This document shows positions 36,689-44,544 of a stretch of DNA of 64,000 nt, piece by piece. The notes under the pieces were generated by a model. The model did no database searches. It saw nothing but the letters and a program-made list of their open reading frames with translations, and was not told the origin of the DNA. A program made the translations under genes and the position numbers. The DNA comes from an uncultured Muribaculaceae bacterium. Lineage in GTDB: Bacteria > Bacteroidota > Bacteroidia > Bacteroidales > Muribaculaceae. The stretch covers positions 21,032 through 85,031 of the forward strand of contig CANNVE010000014.1 of assembly GCA_947525975.1 (NCBI GenBank). The letters run 5' to 3'. Each line of letters starts with the position of its first letter. Positions within the stretch are counted from its first letter, which is position 1.

Positions 36689-37837
36689 ATGACATCATTG
36701 AAACTCAATTCGTTTGCGATCACTGCGGGACTGGCCTGCATTGTCGCTTCGTGTTCAGGCGGCCAGCAGCAGGCACAGACCCAGCAGCAGGCCCCCGAAA
36801 TCGCTGTTATGACGATCCAGCCCACAGCATCAGAGCTGCAGTCAACCTACCCGGCCATCATCAAGGGCAAAACCGATATCGACATCCGTCCGCAAGTGAC
36901 AGGATTCATCACCAAAGTGCATGTGGACGAAGGCGACTACGTGCGCAAAGGCCAGACTCTCTTCACTCTTGACCAGGTGCAATACCAGGCTGCCGTAGAC
37001 CAGGCCCAGGCATCGGTCAACTCTGCCAAAGTGGCTGTGAGCAACGCGCAGATACAGGCCGACAACCAGAAGCGCCTGTATGACAAGAACATCATCAGCG
37101 AATCGCAGTACGTGACATCGGCCAACCAGCTCTCGCAGGCCAAGGCCGCTCTGGCGCAGGCTGAGGCTGCGCTGGCAAGCGCCCGCAAGAATTTGTCGTA
37201 CACTGTGGTGACATCGCCCAGCGATGGCGTCGTAGGCTCTATCCCCAACCGCGAGGGCTCTCTGGCATCGCCCTCTTCGGCCCAGCCTCTGACCACCGTC
37301 AGCGAGAACAAGCAGGTCTACGCCTATTTCTCACTCAACGAGAAAGAGCTGCTCAAACTCACAGACAACGGCGCCAAGAGCGTGGACGCAGCCATCAACG
37401 CCATGCCCGCCGTGAAGCTGCAGCTCGCCGACGGCACAGTATATCCGCTCGAAGGCAAGATAGCCACTGTGTCGGGCGTGATCAACAACACCACCGGAGC
37501 CGCTTCGGTGCGCGCCATCTTCAACAACGAGAACGGCATGCTTCGCAGCGGATCGACCGGCCAGATCATCATCCCCGAGGTCTCTGACGCCGCAATCGTG
37601 ATCCCGCAGAAGGCCACACAGGAGATTCAGGACAAGAAATTCGCCTACGTAGTCAATGACTCCAACAAGGTAGTGGCCACTCCCATCACAGTGCTTGGCG
37701 TAAACGACGGCCATAACTATGTGGTGACTTCGGGCCTCAACCCCGGCGATGTGATTGTGATCGAAGGCGTAGGCACCAAGGTGCGCGACGGAGGCATGAT
37801 CAAACCCGTATCAGCCGCCGCACAGCCCGAGCAGTAA
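36689..37837 (+). CDS. RND efflux periplasmic adaptor lipoprotein (AcrA/MexA type)
   Basis: A 382-aa adaptor with lipoprotein signal LACIVASCSGGQ. It shows the split biotinyl-lipoyl motif (IRPQVTGFITKVHVDEGDYVRKGQTLF and SPSDGVVGSIPNREGSLAS), a helical hairpin of about residues 95-160 rich in Ala and Gln, and beta-barrel and membrane-proximal domains up to VIVIEGVGTKVRDG. It bridges the inner membrane pump at 37890 and the outer membrane channel at 41340. The first gene of the three-gene operon. Confidence 0.95.
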   Translation: MTSLKLNSFAITAGLACIVASCSGGQQQAQTQQQAPEIAVMTIQPTASELQSTYPAIIKGKTDIDIRPQVTGFITKVHVDEGDYVRKGQTLFTLDQVQYQAAVDQAQASVNSAKVAVSNAQIQADNQKRLYDKNIISESQYVTSANQLSQAKAALAQAEAALASARKNLSYTVVTSPSDGVVGSIPNREGSLASPSSAQPLTTVSENKQVYAYFSLNEKELLKLTDNGAKSVDAAINAMPAVKLQLADGTVYPLEGKIATVSGVINNTTGAASVRAIFNNENGMLRSGSTGQIIIPEVSDAAIVIPQKATQEIQDKKFAYVVNDSNKVVATPITVLGVNDGHNYVVTSGLNPGDVIVIEGVGTKVRDGGMIKPVSAAAQPEQ

Positions 37838-37889
37838 GCGCAGGAATCCTCTCAAGGAATGAAATCAAAAATCTAAAATCTTCCAGATA

Positions 37890-40800
37890 ATGAAGTTAGA
37901 TACATTTATTAACAGGCCTGTGCTCTCGACGGTGATCTCGATCTTCATCGTGCTGCTTGGCCTCATCGGCCTTGTGTCGCTCCCTGTGACGCAGTTCCCC
38001 GATATCGCGCCGCCCACCATCTCGGTGACCACGACTTATTACGGCGCAAACGCCCAGGCCGTGCTCAACTCTGTGATCGCGCCTCTTGAAGAGTCGATCA
38101 ACGGCGCCGAGGGCATGACATACATGGAATCAACCGCCACCAACACCGGATCGGCCACCATCAACGTATACTTCGAGCAGGGTTTCGACCCCAACATGGC
38201 CGCCGTCGACGTGCAGAACCGCGTGGCAAAGGCCCAGAGCCTGCTGCCCGCCGAGGTGACGAGCGTGGGCGTATTGACCCAAAAGCGCCAGACCTCCATG
38301 CTCCTCGGCATCTCGCTTTATGACGAAAACGGCGCATACAGCGAGGAATTCATCGAGAACTACATGAAGATCAACATCGTGCCCCAGCTGCAGCGTATCT
38401 CGGGCGTGGGCGATGTGATGGTGATGGGCGCAGACTATTCAATGCGCGTATGGCTCAAGCCCGACGTGATGGCGCAGTACAATCTGCAGCCCTCTGATGT
38501 GGCAGCCGCCCTGGCCGAGCAGAACGTCGAGGCCGCCCCCGGCGCTTTCGGCGAGCAAGGCAACCAGACATTCCAGTACAGCATGACTTATAAGGGCCGC
38601 CTCACCACTCCCGAGGAATTCGGCGACATCGTGGTGCGCGCCAACAGCAACGGCGAGACCCTCCTGCTCAAGGACGTGGCCGAAATAGAGCTGGGCCGCG
38701 TGACCTACGGCTTCCACAGCCAACTCAACGGCAAGACCTCGACCATGTGCATCATCTTCCAGACTCCGGGGTCAAACGCCACCACCATCATCAACGACTG
38801 TCTCGACTTCGTGGAGAACATGAAGGCTGAGCTCCCCGCCGGCATCGGCGTGGCCATCCCGCTCAACAACAACGACTTCCTCTACGCCTCTATCCATGAG
38901 GTGCTCAAGACCCTGATCGAGGCATTCGTGCTCGTGTTCTTCGTGGTGTACATCTTCCTGCAGGATATCCGCTCCACCATCATCCCGGCCATCGCCATCC
39001 CCGTGGCGCTGATCGGCACATTCTTCATGCTCAAGCTCATCGGCTTCTCTGTCAACCTCATAACCCTCTCGGCCCTTGTGCTCGCGATCGCCATTGTGGT
39101 CGATGATGCGATAGTGGTGGTCGAGGCCGTGCACGCAAAGCTCGACGTCGGATACAAGAATGCCCGCATGGCATCGATCGACGCCATGAGCGAAATCGCA
39201 GGCGCTCTGATCTCGATCACCCTCGTGATGATGCTTGTGTTCATCCCCGTGTCGTTCATGAGCGGCACATCGGGCGTGTTCTACCGCCAGTTCGGCCTCA
39301 CCATCGCCATAGCCGTGGGCTTCTCGGCCGTCAACGCGCTCACCCTCTCGCCCGCCCTCTGCGCGGTGTTCCTCAAAGGCCATGACGATAACGGCCATGA
39401 AAAGAACCTGAGCGAGAAAATGGGCGAAGCCTACAGCGCAGCCGGCCAGGCCGTGAAGAAGCGCTACGCAAGCCACCTCACCCTCGACATCCACCCCCTC
39501 ATCACCATGATCTTCGTGGCCGCCACCATCACATTCATGGTGCTCGGATGGTTCCAGACCGAAGTGATATGGAAGCTCATCGTGGCTGTGATCGTGGCCA
39601 TCATCGGCGTGATGGGCATCTTCAACAAGCGATTCCACAATGGATTCAACAACGGCTTCAACCGTATGCTCAAGCAATACAGCAAGGTTGTGACCTTCTT
39701 CTGCAAGCACAAATTCACATCAGGCGGCATCGTGGCTGCCTCAGTGCTTGGCCTCGTGATGCTGATGAAGTCGACTCCCACATCGCTCGTGCCTTCGGAA
39801 GACACCGGCGTATTCTTCGTGATGCTCAACATGCCTCCCGGCACATCGCAGGAGCGCACAGGCCAGGAGCTTGAGAAAATCAACAAGGTGCTTATGACCC
39901 TCCCCGGCGTAAAGCTCACGCAGATGATCGACGGCTACAGCTTCATTGCCGGCCAGGGCGCCACCTACGGCACATTCATCGTGAAGCTCAAGGACTGGGA
40001 AGAGCGCGGCAAAGGCGAGAGCGTGAACGACCTGATCAAGATGGTCTACGGTCTGACCGCAGGCGTGGTCAAGGACGGCACAGTGGCCGCCTTCGCTCCG
40101 CCTATGATCACCGGATACTCGGCCACCAACGGCTTTGAAATCAAGATGCAGGACAAGACCGGCGGCGACATCAACCAATTCTTCGGCATCGTGCAGGGAT
40201 TCCTCGCCGAGCTCAACAAGCAGCCCGAGATACAGATGGCCTACACCACCTTCAACCCCACCTTCCCGATGTACATGGTCGACATCGACGTGGCCAAGGC
40301 CAAACAGGCAGGCATCAGCCCCAGCACTCTGCTCTCTACCCTGCAGGGATACTACGGCTCGATGTATGTGTCAAACTTCAACCGCTTCGGCAAGATCTAC
40401 CGCGTGATGATGCAGGCCGACCCGGAAGACCGCGTATCGCCCGAGACCCTTAACGCCATCAAGGTGCGCAACGGCGCAGAGATGGCTCCCATCTCAAACT
40501 TTGTGAGCCTCCGACGCGTATACGGCCCTGACTTGCTCAACCGATTCAACATGTTCACCTCGATCTCCGTCAACGGCCAGCCCAATCCCGGATACTCGTC
40601 GGGCGATGCCATCGCCGCCATACAGCGAGTGGCTGCCCAGACCCTCCCCACCGGCTTCGGATACGAATACGCAGGCATGACCCGCGAGGAAGCCAAGCAG
40701 GACTCAAGCGCCACAGCCGTGATCTTCGGCCTCTGCCTCCTCTTCGTCTACCTGCTGCTTTCAGCGCAGTATGAGAGCTACATCCTGCCTTGGGCCGTGA

Positions 40801-41273
40801 TCCTCTCAATTCCGTTCGGCCTCATGGGCTCATTCATCTTCGCCAAGATGGAAGGCCTCGACAACAACATCTACCTCCAGATCGCGCTCATCATGCTTAT
40901 CGGCCTTCTCGCCAAGAACGCCATCCTCATCATCGAGTTCGCGCTCGAGCGCAGGCGCACAGGCATGTCGATTCTCAACGCAGCCATCAGCGGCGCGTCG
41001 GCCCGTCTGCGTCCTATCCTCATGACATCGCTCGCCCTGATCATCGGCCTTCTGCCCCTGATGTTCGCCCACGGCGTAGGCGCCAACGGCAACCGCGCCC
41101 TCGGCGCAGGCTCAATCGGCGGCATGCTCATAGGCATGATTCTGCAGGTATTCATCGTTCCGGCTCTGTTCGTGACATTCCAGATCATCCAGGAGAAGAT
41201 CAGCCCCATCCAATGGAAAGACGAGGAAGAAGGCGGCACCATCGAGAACGAAATCGAGCAATACGTCAAATAA
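37890..41273 (+). CDS. RND efflux permease (AcrB/MexB type, HAE1) with enlarged centre
   Basis: A 1127-aa proton-driven drug exporter of the inner membrane. It has FINRPVLSTVISIFIVLLG at the start, the porter domains, the proton relay region AIAIVVDDAIVVVEAV (TM4 Asp pair), and GLLAKNAILIIEFA (TM10-11). At about residues 498-585 it carries an insert of roughly 85 aa compared with typical 1030-1060-aa pumps. This insert contains two strongly hydrophobic stretches (ITMIFVAATITFMVLGW and LIVAVIVAIIGVMGIF), so 14 rather than 12 membrane helices are predicted. The two halves are otherwise normal, and no frameshift is evident. Confidence 0.95.
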   Translation: MKLDTFINRPVLSTVISIFIVLLGLIGLVSLPVTQFPDIAPPTISVTTTYYGANAQAVLNSVIAPLEESINGAEGMTYMESTATNTGSATINVYFEQGFDPNMAAVDVQNRVAKAQSLLPAEVTSVGVLTQKRQTSMLLGISLYDENGAYSEEFIENYMKINIVPQLQRISGVGDVMVMGADYSMRVWLKPDVMAQYNLQPSDVAAALAEQNVEAAPGAFGEQGNQTFQYSMTYKGRLTTPEEFGDIVVRANSNGETLLLKDVAEIELGRVTYGFHSQLNGKTSTMCIIFQTPGSNATTIINDCLDFVENMKAELPAGIGVAIPLNNNDFLYASIHEVLKTLIEAFVLVFFVVYIFLQDIRSTIIPAIAIPVALIGTFFMLKLIGFSVNLITLSALVLAIAIVVDDAIVVVEAVHAKLDVGYKNARMASIDAMSEIAGALISITLVMMLVFIPVSFMSGTSGVFYRQFGLTIAIAVGFSAVNALTLSPALCAVFLKGHDDNGHEKNLSEKMGEAYSAAGQAVKKRYASHLTLDIHPLITMIFVAATITFMVLGWFQTEVIWKLIVAVIVAIIGVMGIFNKRFHNGFNNGFNRMLKQYSKVVTFFCKHKFTSGGIVAASVLGLVMLMKSTPTSLVPSEDTGVFFVMLNMPPGTSQERTGQELEKINKVLMTLPGVKLTQMIDGYSFIAGQGATYGTFIVKLKDWEERGKGESVNDLIKMVYGLTAGVVKDGTVAAFAPPMITGYSATNGFEIKMQDKTGGDINQFFGIVQGFLAELNKQPEIQMAYTTFNPTFPMYMVDIDVAKAKQAGISPSTLLSTLQGYYGSMYVSNFNRFGKIYRVMMQADPEDRVSPETLNAIKVRNGAEMAPISNFVSLRRVYGPDLLNRFNMFTSISVNGQPNPGYSSGDAIAAIQRVAAQTLPTGFGYEYAGMTREEAKQDSSATAVIFGLCLLFVYLLLSAQYESYILPWAVILSIPFGLMGSFIFAKMEGLDNNIYLQIALIMLIGLLAKNAILIIEFALERRRTGMSILNAAISGASARLRPILMTSLALIIGLLPLMFAHGVGANGNRALGAGSIGGMLIGMILQVFIVPALFVTFQIIQEKISPIQWKDEEEGGTIENEIEQYVK

Positions 41274-41339
41274 TTTATCGAATCAGCGATTTCCCTCCGG
41301 CCTTTGCCGGAGTGGAAATCGATAACTCCGGAACAATCA

Positions 41340-42719
41340 ATGAGACACAACAAAATATTGCTCGCAGGCGCGGCAGCGGCTTTGCTCCTCTCAATGGACA
41401 GCTGCGGCATCTACGGCAAATACCAGACCCCTGACAACACGGCCCTCACATCGGCCTACGCCGAGACCAGGAAGCAGGCCGTAGACTCGGCAGCTCTTGG
41501 CAATATGCTTTGGGAGAACGTATTCACCGACCCCGTGCTGACCGACTACATCAACATGGCTCTGCAAAACAACACCTCGCTGCGCAATGCGCAGAGCAAC
41601 GTAAAGATCGCGCAGGCACAGCTGCAGGGAGCGCGCCTGGCTTATCTGCCTTCGCTCACACTCGCACCCAACGGCGGCGCAGCGTCATACGCAGGCTCTG
41701 ACCTGAGCTGGACCTACTCGATACAGGCCAACGCCAGCTGGGAAATCGACATATTCGGCAAGACCCTCAACAACAAGCGCAAGGCGCAGGCAGCCGTATA
41801 CCAGAGCGAGGCTTACGCACAAGCAGTGCGCTCGCAGATCATTTCGGGCGTGGCCAACTGCTACTACGGCATCGCCATCGCCAATCGCCAGCTCACCCTA
41901 TACCGCAGCACAGCCGAGCTGTGGAAGGAGTCAGTGGAAGTGATGAAAAACCTGAAGGAGGCCGGACGCACCACCGAAGCAGCCGTAGTGCAATCGACAG
42001 CCAACTACTACAGCATCCTCGCCGGAATCACCGACGTGGAGACAAGCCTCTGCCAGCTCAACAACACGATGTCGCTCCTGCTCAACGTCATGCCCCAGGA
42101 ATGGGCCGTCAGCCCCGACGCAGCCCTTCAGATGCCCGTGGCCCTGCAGGAAGGCGTGCCCATGTCAGTGCTCGCATTCCGCCCCGACGTGGCAGCCTCG
42201 GAGCAGGCTCTCGCCCAGGCATTCTACACCACAGGCGGCGCACGCGCGGCTTTCTATCCCGGCCTCACCCTCACGGCCTCTGGCGGATTCACCAATCTGC
42301 TCGGATCGTTCATCAAGAATCCCGGTGAATTCTTCTACCAGCTGGGCGGATCGCTTGCAATGCCCCTCTTCGCACGCGGACAGAACATCGCCCGCCTGAA
42401 AGCCGCCAAGGAATCGCAACAGCAGGCTCTCAACAACTTTGAGTACACCCTGCTCTCCGCAGCTTCGGAAGTGGAACACGGCCTCGTGGTTTACGGAAAA
42501 TCTGTTGAGAAGCAAGATCTGCTCAAGGAGCAGGTGGCCAACCTCGAAAAGTCAGTTGAATACACCAACGACCTGCTCCTATACGCCAACGGCACATACC
42601 TCGAAGTGCTCACAGCGCAGCAGAGCCTGCTCAACGCACAGGTATCAGCCCTCAACACCGAGCTGACCCGCACCCGAGCCATCATCAACCTCTACCAATC
42701 GATGGGAGGAGGCCGATAA
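41340..42719 (+). CDS. RND efflux outer membrane lipoprotein (TolC/NodT type)
   Basis: A 459-aa outer membrane factor. The start at 41340 (MRHNKILLAG) gives a signal peptide with lipobox LLSMDSC; the frame from 41304 adds unrelated residues. Two OEP repeats are seen, the first with NNTSLRNAQSNVKIAQAQLQ and SWEIDIFGKTLNNKRKA, the second with VLAFRPDVAASEQALAQAF and a C-terminal helix VLTAQQSLLNAQVSALNTELTR. It completes the tripartite pump. The operon ends at the hairpin at 42742-42786. Confidence 0.94.
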   Translation: MRHNKILLAGAAAALLLSMDSCGIYGKYQTPDNTALTSAYAETRKQAVDSAALGNMLWENVFTDPVLTDYINMALQNNTSLRNAQSNVKIAQAQLQGARLAYLPSLTLAPNGGAASYAGSDLSWTYSIQANASWEIDIFGKTLNNKRKAQAAVYQSEAYAQAVRSQIISGVANCYYGIAIANRQLTLYRSTAELWKESVEVMKNLKEAGRTTEAAVVQSTANYYSILAGITDVETSLCQLNNTMSLLLNVMPQEWAVSPDAALQMPVALQEGVPMSVLAFRPDVAASEQALAQAFYTTGGARAAFYPGLTLTASGGFTNLLGSFIKNPGEFFYQLGGSLAMPLFARGQNIARLKAAKESQQQALNNFEYTLLSAASEVEHGLVVYGKSVEKQDLLKEQVANLEKSVEYTNDLLLYANGTYLEVLTAQQSLLNAQVSALNTELTRTRAIINLYQSMGGGR

Positions 42720-42741
42720 GCCCCGCCCCACTCAAATACCA

Positions 42742-42786
42742 AAGCCGCGCGGAGCGTCGACAGACGCCGCCGCGCGGCTTCGTTTT
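42742..42786 (+). terminator. Terminator of the efflux operon
   Basis: AAGCCGCGCGG (42742-42752) pairs with CCGCGCGGCTT (42770-42780). An inner stem GCGTC/GACGC closes a GACA loop. CGTTTT follows. Confidence 0.88.
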
Positions 42787-42886
42787 AAATATCCCACTCT
42801 GAGCCCGCCTGACCGAGCTGCTGCCGCACTCCCGACAGAGCGGCAACAATTTTTTTTAATTTCACGTGAGACTTCTTTTTAATTTT

Positions 42887-42916
42887 TTTGTTTTTAAGAA
42901 AAAACAATTATCTTTG
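42887..42916 (+). promoter_or_regulatory. Promoter of lpxA
   Basis: TTTG (42887-42890), 18 nt, and TATCTTTG (42909-42916). The spacer is one or two bases short of the norm. The region upstream is rich in A and T runs. Confidence 0.65.
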
Positions 42917-42961
42917 CGATATAGAAATCTTAATTGATTCCGAACATTAAACCCTATAACC

Positions 42962-43750
42962 ATGATAAGCAATCTTGCATACGTTGATCCCGCCGCCAAG
43001 ATTGGCAACAACGTAACCATCCATCCTTTCGCATACATCGACGGCAATGTCGAGATAGGCGACAACTGCGTGATAATGCCATACGTCAGCATTATGGGAG
43101 GCACACGCATAGGCCGCAACAACAAGATATACCAAGGCGCGGTGATCGGCGCCGACCCCCAGGATTTCCGCTGGACGGGCGAGCAGACATACTGCTACAT
43201 AGGCGACGACAATGTGATACGCGAGCAGGTGATCATCAACCGAGGCATCACCTCAGAGGGAGGCACGCGCATAGGCAACGGCTGCTTCCTGATGGCAGAG
43301 GTGCACGTGGGCCATGACACCCACATCGTGGGCAAATGCGTGCTCGGAAACGGCGCCACTGTGGCCGGCGACGCCATCATCGACCAATGCACAGTGCTGT
43401 CGTCAAACGCCATCGTGCATGAGAAGGCCCGCATAGGCCAATGGTGCCTGATCAAGGGCGGATGCCGCATCGGATCGAACGTGCCACCTTACACCATCAT
43501 CGCCCACAATCCGGCAGCGTACTACGGCGTGAACGCTTTCATCATGCGCAAGAAGGGGTTCTCCGACGAGGATATAGACAACGCCGCCAAGGCCTACCGC
43601 CACCTCTATCAGACCCAGACATCGGTGTACAACGCCCTGCAGCGAATAGAGGCAGACATAGATGACTGTGAGATACGGCGCAACATCCTCAACTTCATCC
43701 GCGACAACCAGCTCAAGATCGTAGGCGTCAACGCCAAGGCCAAGGAGTGA
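42962..43750 (+). CDS. lpxA: Acyl-[ACP]--UDP-N-acetylglucosamine O-acyltransferase
   Basis: A 262-aa left-handed beta-helix enzyme catalysing the first step of lipid A synthesis. Hexapeptide repeats run from VDPAAKIGNNVTIHPFAYIDGNVEIGDN onward to about residue 190. The region EVHVGHDTHIVGKCVLGNG holds the catalytic histidine. The C-terminal helices (GFSDEDIDNAAKAYRHLYQTQ) are typical. Here lpxA is followed by a DUF3108-like gene and is apart from the lpxD and lpxC-fabZ genes, which are not in the window. Confidence 0.97.
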   Translation: MISNLAYVDPAAKIGNNVTIHPFAYIDGNVEIGDNCVIMPYVSIMGGTRIGRNNKIYQGAVIGADPQDFRWTGEQTYCYIGDDNVIREQVIINRGITSEGGTRIGNGCFLMAEVHVGHDTHIVGKCVLGNGATVAGDAIIDQCTVLSSNAIVHEKARIGQWCLIKGGCRIGSNVPPYTIIAHNPAAYYGVNAFIMRKKGFSDEDIDNAAKAYRHLYQTQTSVYNALQRIEADIDDCEIRRNILNFIRDNQLKIVGVNAKAKE

Positions 43751-43787
43751 GGATGCCCGGGGCACGGGCTTAAACTTTTTCAGGAGC

Positions 43788-43833
43788 ACAGACGTTTTAT
43801 AACAATAATCAACTGTTGATATGAAACGTCTGT
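43788..43833 (+). promoter_or_regulatory. Nested inverted repeats spanning the start codon of the next gene
   Basis: Outer arms ACAGACGTTT (43788-43797) and AAACGTCTGT (43824-43833) are perfect complements. Inner arms ATCAAC (43808-43813) and GTTGAT (43815-43820) are also perfect. The ATG at 43821 lies between them, so an mRNA hairpin could limit translation. Confidence 0.45.
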
Positions 43834-44498
43834 TACTCTTTCTGACTTTGATAGCCGCAGCGGCCTCTGCCTCTATGGCTCAATCGCGCCACCTGCTCTA
43901 TGAAGTGAAATGGAAATGGGGACTTGTGGATATGTCGGCCGGATTGGCCCACGTCAGCGTGGAGCAAGCCGGCGACGCATTCAGCGCTTCCCTTTCCGGC
44001 CACAGCGTGCCTTGGGAAGGGCGCATATACACCGTCAGCGAGGAGCTGAAGGCGACAGCCGGCCCTACGGAGATGCTGATCTCATACATCAACGGCACAT
44101 ACAGCAAACCGCGCGCGCATCACCCCGCAGAGCACCCTGAATTCAGGAACATACTCGGGGAAGGCAGCCTCGACGCTTCGCCCAAGACCATGGAAGCCGT
44201 GAGCGTCATGGCCCACATGCTTGGCCTTTACTATTACGCCGGGGTCATCGACTTCGGTGCAATGCGTCAGGGCGATGTAAAGTCAATTCCTTTCCGCAAC
44301 GCATCGGGCACAGAATCAGTGATGCAGATCGAATACCTCGGTGACGAGACCGACTGCTACAGCATCCGGTTCAAGTTCTCTTTTTGCCCGTATCAGGTCG
44401 ACTGCCTCATCGACAAGCTGTCGCGCACTCCCGCAGCGTTCAAGGCCGACATCGCCATCGGGCATGTAGAGATGAATCTCGCCGGCTCCGCGGAATAA
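43821..44498 (+). CDS. Exported DUF3108-like protein
   Basis: A 225-aa protein with signal peptide MKRLLLFLTLIAAAASASMAQ. The mature part is beta-rich (LLYEVKWKWGLVDMSAGLAHVSVE, then IEYLGDETDCYSIRFKF) and resembles the DUF3108 periplasmic family. No catalytic motif is visible. It lies 70 nt downstream of lpxA and 46 nt upstream of a GH13 gene, all on the same strand, so read-through is possible. An inverted repeat around its start codon may affect translation. Confidence 0.75.
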   Translation: MKRLLLFLTLIAAAASASMAQSRHLLYEVKWKWGLVDMSAGLAHVSVEQAGDAFSASLSGHSVPWEGRIYTVSEELKATAGPTEMLISYINGTYSKPRAHHPAEHPEFRNILGEGSLDASPKTMEAVSVMAHMLGLYYYAGVIDFGAMRQGDVKSIPFRNASGTESVMQIEYLGDETDCYSIRFKFSFCPYQVDCLIDKLSRTPAAFKADIAIGHVEMNLAGSAE

Positions 44499-44544
44499 GA
44501 GTTTAATACCATCCCTTATACATCATAACCATTAAGAAACACTG

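Noticed and set aside
38772..39710. Open frame of 312 codons on the minus strand rich in His, Asp and Glu
   Set aside because: Antisense to the RND permease; its composition is the complement of hydrophobic codons.
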